Shown in pieces: positions 8,701-16,347 of a stretch of DNA of 18,187 bases. Source of the stretch: an uncultured Zetaproteobacteria bacterium (GTDB taxonomy: Bacteria > Pseudomonadota > Zetaproteobacteria > Mariprofundales > Mariprofundaceae). The translations under genes and the position numbers were made by a program. The stretch's first letter is position 1. The number at the start of each line of letters is the position of its first letter. Where the stretch lies: positions 1 to 18,187 of the forward strand of contig CAMZLX010000053.1 in the NCBI GenBank assembly GCA_947311795.1. The letters are read 5' to 3'. A model generated the notes under the pieces. That model was not told the origin of the DNA. It saw only the letters and a program-made list of their open reading frames with translations, and made no database searches.

Positions 8701-9954
8701 ATTCCATATGGCGCACGTTTGCTTGTGAAGTCAGGTGGCAAGGTTAAGAAAGGCAAAACATTGGCTGAATGGGATCCATATACCATGCCATTGATTGCTG
8801 AAGTGGATGGTAAAGTTCGCTACGTTGATATTGAAGAAGGCAAAACCATTCGTGAAGAAGTAGATGAAGTCACTGGCATGTCGAGCCGTGTTGTGATTCA
8901 AGGTTCGGATGCGGGTTCTGCGGCACTTCGCCCTCAAATGCATTTGGTTGACCCGAAAACTACGGATGATGAGCCTATCATTATTGCGCGTACCAACGTT
9001 CCAGCACGTTACTTCCTATCACCAGGCGCGATTATGAATCGTGAAAATGATGAAGAAGTTCGTGCGGGTGATGTGTTGGCACGTATCCCACGTGAAACTT
9101 CAAAAACCAAAGATATTACAGGTGGTTTGCCACGCGTAGTTGAATTGTTTGAAGCGCGTAAACCTAAAACATTGGCATTCATTGCTGGTGCAGATGGTAC
9201 GATTGCATTTGGTAAAGATATTCGTGGTAAACGCCGCATTTATATTGAGCCAGACAGTGGTGAAGATGCGATTGAGTACCAAATCCCGAAAGGTTCGCAC
9301 ATTAATGTTCAAGAGGGCGACCGTGTGCGTCGTGGTGAACGTTTGATGGAAGGCTCACCTGCACCGCATGATATTTTGCGTGTGTTGGGTATTGAAGCAC
9401 TTTCAACTTACCTAACTGATGAAGTTCAAGAGGTTTACCGTCTGCAAGGTGTGAAAATCAATGATAAACACATTGAAGTGATTGTGCGCCAAATGATTCG
9501 TCGTGTACAAATTATTGATGCAGGGTCTTCAACGTATGTTGAAGGTGAACAGGTTGAGCGCAAACAAGTGGTGCGCCAAAACCGTAAACTCGAAGCAGAA
9601 GGCAAAGTGCCAGCACGTTTCGAGCCAGTCTTGCTAGGTATCACCAAAGCATCGTTGAATACGGAATCATTTATTTCCGCAGCATCGTTCCAAGAAACAA
9701 CACGTGTGATTACTGAAGCAGCTTTGGCTGGTAAAGTGGATTGGCTGCGTGGCTTGAAAGAGAATGTAATTCTTGGTCGCTTGCTTCCTGCAGGCACTGG
9801 TATGGCAGTGCGTAATGCACCCAAACCGGCTGGCGAAGAAGAGGAAGAAGTTGTAGCAGAGGTCACGGAAGCAGAAGCCATTGTGGATGATGTTTCGCAA
9901 GCCGAAGTTAGCACTGACTCAAGCGAAGAAGTGGAATCGCAAGAAGAAGCTTAA
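5749..9954 (+). CDS. rpoC: DNA-directed RNA polymerase subunit beta'
   Basis: The beta' subunit contributes the catalytic Mg2+ site, clamp, bridge helix and trigger loop. It has 1401 residues; E. coli has 1407. The N-terminal zinc site uses C70, C72, C85 and C88 ([19 protein letters not shown]). The active-site motif [10 protein letters not shown] places the metal-binding Asp residues at 460, 462 and 464, identical to E. coli numbering. The second zinc site is visible as EQDCGTQTG plus [15 protein letters not shown]. The bridge helix and first trigger helix are conserved ([31 protein letters not shown]). About 180 residues after the latter form the SI3-type insertion typical of proteobacteria. 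The C-terminus is a 39-residue tail with 17 acidic and no basic residues. GAAGGAG just before the rpoB stop provides the ribosome-binding site. Confidence 0.99.
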   Translation: [1401 protein letters not shown]

Positions 9955-9960
9955 TCTATA

Positions 9961-9986
9961 AAGAGGCAGCTTAGGCTGCCTTTTTT
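9961..9986 (+). terminator. Rho-independent terminator after rpoC
   Basis: AGGCAGC (9964-9970) pairs perfectly with GCTGCCT (9975-9981) around a TTAG loop, and six T's start at 9981. Flanking A's at 9961-9962 can extend pairing into the T-tract. It lies seven bases after the rpoC stop and ends the rplJL-rpoBC transcription unit. mreB therefore most likely needs its own promoter or readthrough. Confidence 0.93.
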
Positions 9987-10021
9987 GTTTTTTCATGGTT
10001 ATAGTGCTGCGATAGTTGGTG

Positions 10022-10026
10022 AGAGG
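10022..10026 (+). promoter_or_regulatory. Ribosome-binding site that sets the mreB start
   Basis: AGAGG lies six bases upstream of the ATG at 10033 and only three bases before the adjacent in-frame GTG at 10030. The spacing favours the ATG, giving a product beginning MLQKLFG, the usual MreB N-terminal form. Confidence 0.7.
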
Positions 10027-10032
10027 TGAGTG

Positions 10033-11070
10033 ATGTTACAAAAACTTTTTGGTGTATTTTCTAGAGATATATCTATTGATTTAGGGACAGCCAACACACT
10101 TATTTATGTACGTGGTGAAGGTATTGTGCTCAATGAACCCTCTGTGGTCGCTGTGTATGAAGGCGGAGGACCAAAGAACCGCAAAGTTTTGGCTGTTGGT
10201 GAGGATGCTAAACGCATGCTTGGGCGCACGCCTGATTCGATTCGTGCTATTCGTCCGCTTAAAGACGGTGTGATCGCTGATTTTGTGATTACTGAAGAAA
10301 TGCTTAAACAATTCATTCGTAAAGTACATAAACGTGCGTGGGGTGTTTCCCCACGCATTGTGATTTGTGTACCTTATGGCTCAACACCAGTTGAGCGCCG
10401 TGCGATTCGAGATTCAGCACTCAATGCTGGTGCACGCCAAGTATTTTTGATTGAAGAGCCTATGGCAGCAGCCATCGGCGCAGGTTTGCCTGTAACGGAA
10501 GCGAATGGCTCCATGGTAGTGGATATTGGTGGTGGCACAGCTGAAATAGCAGTCATCAGTTATGGTGGTATTGTGTATTCAAAATCCGTACGTGTAGGTG
10601 GTGATAAATTCGATGATGCCATTATTAACCATTTACGTCGCAAATATAGTTTGTTGGTTGGTGCACCTACAGCTGAACGGATCAAAATGACATTGGGAAG
10701 TGCGTGTGCGCAGGAATCACGCCGAGAAATGGATGTGAAAGGTCGTGACCTTATCAATGGTGTACCTAAGAATTTGTCATTGGATGACTCTGATATTCTT
10801 GAAGCTTTGATTGAACCTGTTAATTCCATTGTAGAAGGTGTTAAAGTTTGTTTGGAGCAGACGCCTCCTGAATTATCTGCTGATATTGTGGACAAAGGTA
10901 TTGTGCTCACAGGTGGCGGAGCATTATTAACAGGATTAGATACTTTATTACGCGATGAAACAGGCCTACCAGTAACGGTTGCTGAAAACCCATTGGATTG
11001 TGTTGTGATGGGTAGTGGACACGTTCTGGAAGAACTTGATAAGATGCGTGGCGTGTTATTTGAAGAATGA
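10033..11070 (+). CDS. mreB: Rod shape-determining actin homolog MreB
   Basis: MreB is the bacterial actin that forms membrane-associated filaments and directs the elongation machinery in rod-shaped cells. The 345-residue product has the family's usual length. The phosphate-1 motif IDLGTANT is at residues 15-22. The phosphate-2 motif begins at D164 (VVDIGGGTAE). The adenosine motif is TGGGALLTGL near the C-terminus. The short hydrophobic N-terminal stretch MLQKLFGVF resembles the membrane-targeting region of Gram-negative MreB. It is the first gene after the rpoC terminator and overlaps mreC by four bases (ATGA), which starts the mreBCD-mrdA-rodA operon. One in-frame codon upstream (GTG at 10030) is an alternative start. 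Confidence 0.98.
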   Translation: MLQKLFGVFSRDISIDLGTANTLIYVRGEGIVLNEPSVVAVYEGGGPKNRKVLAVGEDAKRMLGRTPDSIRAIRPLKDGVIADFVITEEMLKQFIRKVHKRAWGVSPRIVICVPYGSTPVERRAIRDSALNAGARQVFLIEEPMAAAIGAGLPVTEANGSMVVDIGGGTAEIAVISYGGIVYSKSVRVGGDKFDDAIINHLRRKYSLLVGAPTAERIKMTLGSACAQESRREMDVKGRDLINGVPKNLSLDDSDILEALIEPVNSIVEGVKVCLEQTPPELSADIVDKGIVLTGGGALLTGLDTLLRDETGLPVTVAENPLDCVVMGSGHVLEELDKMRGVLFEE

Positions 11071-11876
11071 TATTAGGGCGAAGTTCACGCTTTAAAAATA
11101 CCTATATTTGGTGGGTTTCTATTTTTCTCATCATCATCGTTGTCTCTTTTAAATACCCCGTTGGTCAACAGTTTAACCTTATTTTTGCTTCGGCACTTCA
11201 TACTGTTCAAGCACCAGTGCGCTGGTATCAATCCTTCGCTTTGTGGTTTGAAGGTGCCAGCGAATTACAAGCCAAATACCAATCCTTAAAACAAAAGTCT
11301 GAAGTACAGCAAGCGATGTTGTTGGAGCGCAATGTGTTGCGCACAGAAAACAAACAACTTCGTGAGCTTCTTAATATTACGCAAATTCAAGGTTACATTT
11401 GGCGTGTCGCCAGTGTGGTTAGCCGAGGTATAGAGAGCAAAAGTCGGCGGCTTATGGTGGAAATTCCGAATGCACATGAAGATGATGTGGTGGTATCCGA
11501 TGAAGGTTTGGTGGGTTTGGTAGATGTGGCGGATAAAAGCCATGCAACTGTACGCACAATACTGGATGCATCAGTCACTGTGCCAGTGACCATGTTAGAA
11601 AGTGATTTGGCAGGTCTGGTTCGTGGTGCAGGTGAACATTTGATTGTCGATTTTGTGCCGTTGGAGCGCGCACCGCAGGTGGGCGATACGCTGGTCACCA
11701 GTGGTGCAGGCGGTGTTTTCCCGGCTGGTCTGCCTGTAGCTCATGTGGATAAAGTGAAAGCCATTGATGGGGGTGTGTTTGCTGAAGTAACAGCTAGCCC
11801 TATCGCAGCATGGCAGCGCGATGCATGGTTGGCTGTGGCGAACCGTGTGCAATCTGATACTTCAGTAGCGCCTTAA
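11067..11876 (+). CDS. mreC: Rod shape-determining protein MreC
   Basis: MreC is a bitopic inner-membrane protein whose periplasmic part binds and activates PBP2 in the elongasome. The 269-residue product has a short cytoplasmic start (MILGRSSRFKN), a single membrane segment at about residues 12-32 (IWWVSIFLIIIVVSF) and a predicted coiled coil at about 62-105 (ELQAKYQSLKQKSEVQQAMLL, then ENKQLRELL). The beta-domain region of the MreC family follows, with DEGLVGLVDVADKSHATVRTI and GDTLVTSGAGGVFPAGLPV. Its ATG overlaps the mreB stop by four bases, and I see only a weak ribosome-binding site, so translation is probably coupled to mreB. Its stop overlaps the mreD start by one base. Confidence 0.96.
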   Translation: MILGRSSRFKNTYIWWVSIFLIIIVVSFKYPVGQQFNLIFASALHTVQAPVRWYQSFALWFEGASELQAKYQSLKQKSEVQQAMLLERNVLRTENKQLRELLNITQIQGYIWRVASVVSRGIESKSRRLMVEIPNAHEDDVVVSDEGLVGLVDVADKSHATVRTILDASVTVPVTMLESDLAGLVRGAGEHLIVDFVPLERAPQVGDTLVTSGAGGVFPAGLPVAHVDKVKAIDGGVFAEVTASPIAAWQRDAWLAVANRVQSDTSVAP

Positions 11877-12292
11877 TGCTGTATTATATGCTCGCCCTGT
11901 TTGCATGGCTTGGCTTGTTGGTGAACATGAGTTTTGCAGGGGCGCTTGCGCAACCGGATTGGGCGTTGTCCATTTTACTTGCCATTCTGCTGAGTAAACG
12001 AGCTACATGGTATTGGGTGCTGCCGTTGATAGGGCTGCATGATTATTTATTATTCTGGTCGGTTTGGGTTTGTTTTCCTTTTGTTGCGCTTGCTGCTGGT
12101 GTGCTTGCATATGCCGATATTCACTTGGCACCAGGGCAACATCAGCGTTGGTTAGCACTTCTTCTTGGCTGTGTTTCCCTTTTGTTTGCGGGCATGGATA
12201 TGATTTCATGGTTGCTCACCCTTGCCTTAACAGTTTGGCTGTGGTCAATGCTGTCTTCAAAACGGGATAAAGTTTATGTGGAACCAATTTGA
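11876..12292 (+). CDS. mreD: Rod shape-determining membrane protein MreD
   Basis: MreD is a small polytopic inner-membrane component of the Rod complex that works with MreC. The 138-residue product is almost wholly hydrophobic, with about five or six likely membrane segments and a charged C-terminus (SSKRDKVYVEPI). It is somewhat shorter than the roughly 160 residues common in the family. Sequence conservation in this family is low, so the call rests mainly on hydrophobicity, size and position between mreC and mrdA. The start shares one base with the mreC stop (TAATG) and has no recognisable Shine-Dalgarno, which points to translational coupling. An internal ATG at 11888 is a possible alternative. 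It overlaps mrdA by 17 bases. Confidence 0.9.
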   Translation: MLYYMLALFAWLGLLVNMSFAGALAQPDWALSILLAILLSKRATWYWVLPLIGLHDYLLFWSVWVCFPFVALAAGVLAYADIHLAPGQHQRWLALLLGCVSLLFAGMDMISWLLTLALTVWLWSMLSSKRDKVYVEPI

Positions 12293-14087
12293 ATTAAGGC
12301 AGCGCTATAACCTGCGCGTTTACCTTTTTTTTGCGGCAGTAGTATGCATGGTCTTGTTGTTGTTTGGGCGCATGGTTCAACTGCAATGGATTCAATATAC
12401 CCAGCATTTTATTCAGTCTGAAGGTAACCGTATTCATGTGTCACCTATTCTGCCTACACGAGGCATGATGACGGATAGGGACGGTGTAGGTCTGGCTGTA
12501 AATAAAGTGTCATATAAAATTACGCTGATTCCCGAACGCGTTGAAAACCTGGGTGAAACTTTAGCATCGGTACAAGAATTAATGCACTGGGATGACAAAC
12601 GAATCACGCGATTAAAAAAGAAAATCAAACAATCACGCTCGGATAGACAAGTGCTCTTGAAAGACCAGTTGCCATGGAAAATTGTTGCGCCACTTGCAGC
12701 TCGGTTGCATCATTTTTCAGGGGTGAATGTGGTTGCAGGTACGCACAGAGAGTATCCATTTGCGATGCAAACCGCGCACATGGTGGGTTATTTGTCCTTG
12801 GTGCGGGATGTGGATGTGGAAAAAGGTTATTTGCGCATGGAATATGTTGGGCGCAGTGGTTTGGAGCGTATTTTGGAATCACGCCTGCATGGCGAATTGG
12901 GTTATAAACATGAAGAAGTGAATGCACGGGGAAGGCGGGTAGCATTGATTAAAACCGTGCGCCCCAAGACAGGTGAAAATATTACGCTAAGCATTGATGT
13001 GGGCATGCAACAAGTAGCGGCTCAAGCGCTGGGTGAGAGAACAGGTGCTGTGGTGGTCATGGATGTACGAACAGGTGAAGTGTTGACGCTGCTCAGTATG
13101 CCAGGCTATGACAGCAATAAGTTCATTACTGGGCTTGATAATGTGCAATGGAAGTCGTGGTTAGAAGACATTGAAAAACCGCTGCTTAATCGAACAACGC
13201 AAGCTGCGTATCCACCAGCATCCACCATGAAATTGGTCACAAGTTTTGGTGGTTTGGAGCAAGGTATTCGGCTTGCCACTGGCAGCACCACATGCCCGGG
13301 TTATGTGGAGCTTGCGGACCGTAAAATCCGCTGTTGGAAGAAAAAAGGACATGGCAAAGTGGATATACATGATGCGATTGTGCACTCATGCGATGTTTAT
13401 TTTTATGAACTTGGTGATGCTTTGGGGATGAGCAGACTTGCAGATACCGCAAGAGAGTGGGGCTTTGGCGAAAAAACAGGCATTAACTTGCCGCCTGAAT
13501 CGCGAGGTAATGTGCCCAATAAGCGTCACCCATCGGGGCGAAACTGGTATCGCGGTGAAACCATGATTACAGCTATTGGACAAGGCTCAATCACTGTAAC
13601 GCCTTTGCAAATGGCGCGGTTCACTGCTGCCATTGCCAATGGTGGTAAAATTCTCACACCACTTTTGGAAAAAGGTGAAGCTGTGAAAGTGGTAAGACAA
13701 TTGGATGTAAGCCCCAAACAGTTGAATAAAGTAAGGCAAGGTATGCGCGATGTGGTGGCAGACCGCAAAGGCACGGCTTACTGGCAGTTGTCGCGCGCCC
13801 ATTGGACGGTTGCAGGGAAAACAGGTACGGCGCAAGTGGTGAAAATGTCGGATGATGAAAAGCGCACTTTTTCAGATGCCAAGCACCATCAAGACCATGC
13901 TTGGTTCATGGGGTATGCCCCTTTTGATACACCTGAAATTGCAGTGGCTGTGTTTGTGGAAAACGGCGGGCACGGAGGCAGTGCTGCGGGACCCGTGGCG
14001 AGAGCAGTGGTGGATTACTGGGCGGATAAAATGGATGAACGCCGCAAAGCGATAAAGGATAAAAAACAAGTGCAGGAAGAGTTATGA
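12276..14087 (+). CDS. mrdA: Penicillin-binding protein 2, elongation transpeptidase
   Basis: PBP2 is the class B transpeptidase that cross-links peptidoglycan during cell elongation, paired with the glycosyltransferase RodA. The 603-residue product has one N-terminal membrane anchor (about residues 13-34). A dimerisation/pedestal region follows, with PTRGMMTDRDG and HMVGYLS. The periplasmic transpeptidase domain has all three active-site motifs: SxxK at S316-K319 (STMK), SxD at S371-D373 (SCD), and KTG at K515-G517. The nucleophile is S316. ATG 12276 lies inside mreD and is preceded by a weak GGGATAA, so coupling to mreD is likely. The stop overlaps the rodA start by four bases. The catalytic residues look intact. 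Confidence 0.97.
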   Translation: MWNQFELRQRYNLRVYLFFAAVVCMVLLLFGRMVQLQWIQYTQHFIQSEGNRIHVSPILPTRGMMTDRDGVGLAVNKVSYKITLIPERVENLGETLASVQELMHWDDKRITRLKKKIKQSRSDRQVLLKDQLPWKIVAPLAARLHHFSGVNVVAGTHREYPFAMQTAHMVGYLSLVRDVDVEKGYLRMEYVGRSGLERILESRLHGELGYKHEEVNARGRRVALIKTVRPKTGENITLSIDVGMQQVAAQALGERTGAVVVMDVRTGEVLTLLSMPGYDSNKFITGLDNVQWKSWLEDIEKPLLNRTTQAAYPPASTMKLVTSFGGLEQGIRLATGSTTCPGYVELADRKIRCWKKKGHGKVDIHDAIVHSCDVYFYELGDALGMSRLADTAREWGFGEKTGINLPPESRGNVPNKRHPSGRNWYRGETMITAIGQGSITVTPLQMARFTAAIANGGKILTPLLEKGEAVKVVRQLDVSPKQLNKVRQGMRDVVADRKGTAYWQLSRAHWTVAGKTGTAQVVKMSDDEKRTFSDAKHHQDHAWFMGYAPFDTPEIAVAVFVENGGHGGSAAGPVARAVVDYWADKMDERRKAIKDKKQVQEEL

Positions 14088-15190
14088 TGGGAACACTTCA
14101 CAAGGTAGATAAAATCTTGTTGGGCTGTCTTTTAGCGTTAGCCGTGATTGGCATGGCAACATTGTTTGCTGCAGTACACTCGGGTGATTTGAGTGTTTGG
14201 TATAAACAAGGCGTTTACTGGCTTGTAGGATTAGCAGCATTTTTTTTCATGTGTTTTATACCGCTGCGTTTTGTTGGTTTAATGGTTTGGCCTATTTATG
14301 GTTTGGCATTGTTAGCACTTGTGCTGACCCCATTGATTGGCGATGTGCACATGGGCGCACGCCGCTGGTTGGATTTGGGCTTTGTCAATTTGCAATCCTC
14401 CGAGTTGATGAAGTGGGCGTTGCTTCTGGTCTTGGCATATTGGTTTTCCATGCGTGAGGCTTCCACGCTTAAAGATGTAAGCGTGGCGTTATTGTTGATG
14501 ATTGTTCCTGCGGGTTTGATTGTGATTCAGCCTGATTTAGGTACAACACTGGTGTTGCTTTTGGCTGCTATGGTTGTGATTCTTGTGGCAGGATTTCCTT
14601 GGAAATGGTTTGTGGGGCTGTTGGCATTAAGTCCTTTTGCAGGTTATGTATTATGGCAAAACATGCATGATTATCAGCGAGGGCGAGTATTAAGCTTTTT
14701 GAACCCAGAATCTGACCCTTTGGGTAAGGGTTATCATGTGATTCAATCATCCATTGCCATTGGTTCAGGTGGTTTGTTTGGCAAAGGTTATTTGCAAGGT
14801 AGTCAATCGCGATTGCATTTCTTGCCTGAGCAACACACCGATTTCATTTTTGCGGTATTGGCGGAAGAAGGTGGTTTGTTGGCGGTCGCCGTGTTGTTTG
14901 TGTTATATGCGGTGTTGATATCGCGTATTCTTATGATTGCATTGCGTGCGCATACACGTTTTGGCGGCCTTATTAGTGTGGGCATTGCGACGGTTTTCTC
15001 GCTCTATATTTTTGTGAATATTGGCATGGTGTCAGGCATGTTACCCGTGGTGGGTGTGCCGCTGCCGTTTATCAGTTATGGTGGTTCTGCACTGCTGAGT
15101 ATGTTGGTGGCATTGGGTTTGGTGATGCGTATATCCATTGAATCACACGGGCAGGTGAGTTGGCAGCGCCCTGGTAGTCCGTTGGTTTAA
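14084..15190 (+). CDS. rodA: Peptidoglycan glycosyltransferase RodA (SEDS family)
   Basis: RodA is the SEDS-family polymerase that builds glycan strands from lipid II in the Rod complex with PBP2. The 368-residue product has about ten membrane segments. SEDS motifs appear in order: GARRWL at 91-96, QSSELMK at about 104-110, QPDLGTT at 149-155, ESDPLGKGYHVIQS at 209-222, PEQHTDFIF at 248-256 and PFISYGGSAL at 328-337. D253 is equivalent to the Asp shown to be essential in E. coli RodA (D262). AGGAAGAG precedes two tandem in-frame ATGs at 14084 and 14087, and either could be used. It overlaps the mrdA stop (ATGA). The gene is the last of the operon, and its stop codon overlaps that of the convergent lplT by four bases. 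Confidence 0.97.
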   Translation: MMGTLHKVDKILLGCLLALAVIGMATLFAAVHSGDLSVWYKQGVYWLVGLAAFFFMCFIPLRFVGLMVWPIYGLALLALVLTPLIGDVHMGARRWLDLGFVNLQSSELMKWALLLVLAYWFSMREASTLKDVSVALLLMIVPAGLIVIQPDLGTTLVLLLAAMVVILVAGFPWKWFVGLLALSPFAGYVLWQNMHDYQRGRVLSFLNPESDPLGKGYHVIQSSIAIGSGGLFGKGYLQGSQSRLHFLPEQHTDFIFAVLAEEGGLLAVAVLFVLYAVLISRILMIALRAHTRFGGLISVGIATVFSLYIFVNIGMVSGMLPVVGVPLPFISYGGSALLSMLVALGLVMRISIESHGQVSWQRPGSPLV

Positions 15191-16347
15191 TTTTCTTTGG
15201 GTAACTTGTAGGCAATGATGGTTGTAGTTATTAAGATAAACACGCCCAAAATCACCATGGAAGTGGTTGCAGGCACATCATTTGAAACTGCCCATGTGTA
15301 TAAGCCTGTTGCGGTCAGCATGGTCAAATTTTCAAAAAAGTGTTGCACAGCCACAGCATGACCACTACCCACGGTTTGATGCCCAATATCTTGAAGCAAA
15401 GCATTGATAGGTACCACAAATAAACCGCCACAAACACCAGCGATAAAGAGTAAACCGCGTGCGCTGTTTAAGTTATCGGTAAGCATGAGCAACAACACAG
15501 ACACACCCAAACCATAAGCTGCAAGACGCGTGAGACTGAGCTTGTGCATGGGAATAAGCTTGGGGGCAAGCAACGCACCACACGCAATGCCTAGGGCGAT
15601 AAAAAGGGTGAGCAATGATATGTCTTCACTGGTTGTGAGTAGCAAAGTAACGGGTGCCCATGCGATGATGATAAGCCGAAGTGTGACGGCAGATGCCCAG
15701 AATAAGCTCACCCCAAACGTTGCAAATCTGGCGGAAGGTGTGGCGAGTAGGGTTGCGATGGTTTTCTTAAAGCTACCCAACACACCTTTCTTTTCTTTTT
15801 GATGGGCAGCAGGAAGCTGGCGCATCCACATGGTGATGACTGCCGATAAAAGATAGACCACCATGACAAAACAAAGCGCGATAAAAATAGAATGGTCTGC
15901 AATTTTGGCGCCGACAACTGTGCCCAGTAAAATAGCAACAATCGTGCTTCCTTCAATCCAACTGTTACTTTTCATTAAGCTAGATTCATCGCCTGCAAGT
16001 TCTGGAAGTATGCCATATTTGGCAGGGCTATAAGCTGCTGCACCCACGCCAACTACTGCGTATGCGAGCAAAGGCTCTAGCCCCATTAACATCATCAGTG
16101 CGCCAAGGGCTTTGATGATATTGGCAAGCATCAATACTTTGGGTTTGGATGTGGTGTCTGCAAATGTGCCTACCCAAGGGGCAAGGACAACAAATGCAAT
16201 CAAAAAACAACCTTGAAGTGCGGGTATATACCAATCACCTTCCAATGCACCTTGCATCACCATGGCGACTGCAACAAATAAAATCGCATTGTCTGCCATG
16301 GCAGTGAGGAATTGGGCGAGAAGGAGTTTTCTTAGGTCATTTTTCAT
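15187..16347 (-). CDS. lplT: Lysophospholipid transporter LplT (MFS family)
   Basis: LplT is a major-facilitator inner-membrane flippase that returns lysophospholipids, chiefly lysophosphatidylethanolamine, to the cytoplasmic face for re-acylation by Aas. The 386-residue product is close to the E. coli length (397). It has about twelve membrane segments. The family-specific stretch VGVGAAAYSPAKYGILPEL lies near residues 99-117. The N-terminal LTAMADNAILF and the later INALLQDIG, VGSGHAVAVQ and FFENLTML also match LplT. The ATG at 16347 overlaps the end of aas by 11 bases and has no clear Shine-Dalgarno, so translation probably depends on aas. The pairing with aas confirms the function. No terminator is visible after its stop, which overlaps rodA. 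Confidence 0.94.
   Translation of the reverse strand: MKNDLRKLLLAQFLTAMADNAILFVAVAMVMQGALEGDWYIPALQGCFLIAFVVLAPWVGTFADTTSKPKVLMLANIIKALGALMMLMGLEPLLAYAVVGVGAAAYSPAKYGILPELAGDESSLMKSNSWIEGSTIVAILLGTVVGAKIADHSIFIALCFVMVVYLLSAVITMWMRQLPAAHQKEKKGVLGSFKKTIATLLATPSARFATFGVSLFWASAVTLRLIIIAWAPVTLLLTTSEDISLLTLFIALGIACGALLAPKLIPMHKLSLTRLAAYGLGVSVLLLMLTDNLNSARGLLFIAGVCGGLFVVPINALLQDIGHQTVGSGHAVAVQHFFENLTMLTATGLYTWAVSNDVPATTSMVILGVFILITTTIIAYKLPKEN

Noticed and set aside
9977..10016. Possible mreB promoter (TTTTCA at 9990-9995 with GATAGT at 10011-10016, or TATAGT at 10000-10005)
   Set aside because: The -35 matches or the spacing (15 bases in the first pair) are poor. A promoter is expected here but no single candidate is convincing.
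12674..12921. Short plus-strand frames inside mrdA
   Set aside because: They are fully inside the PBP2 frame, which is intact with all catalytic motifs, and have no independent support.
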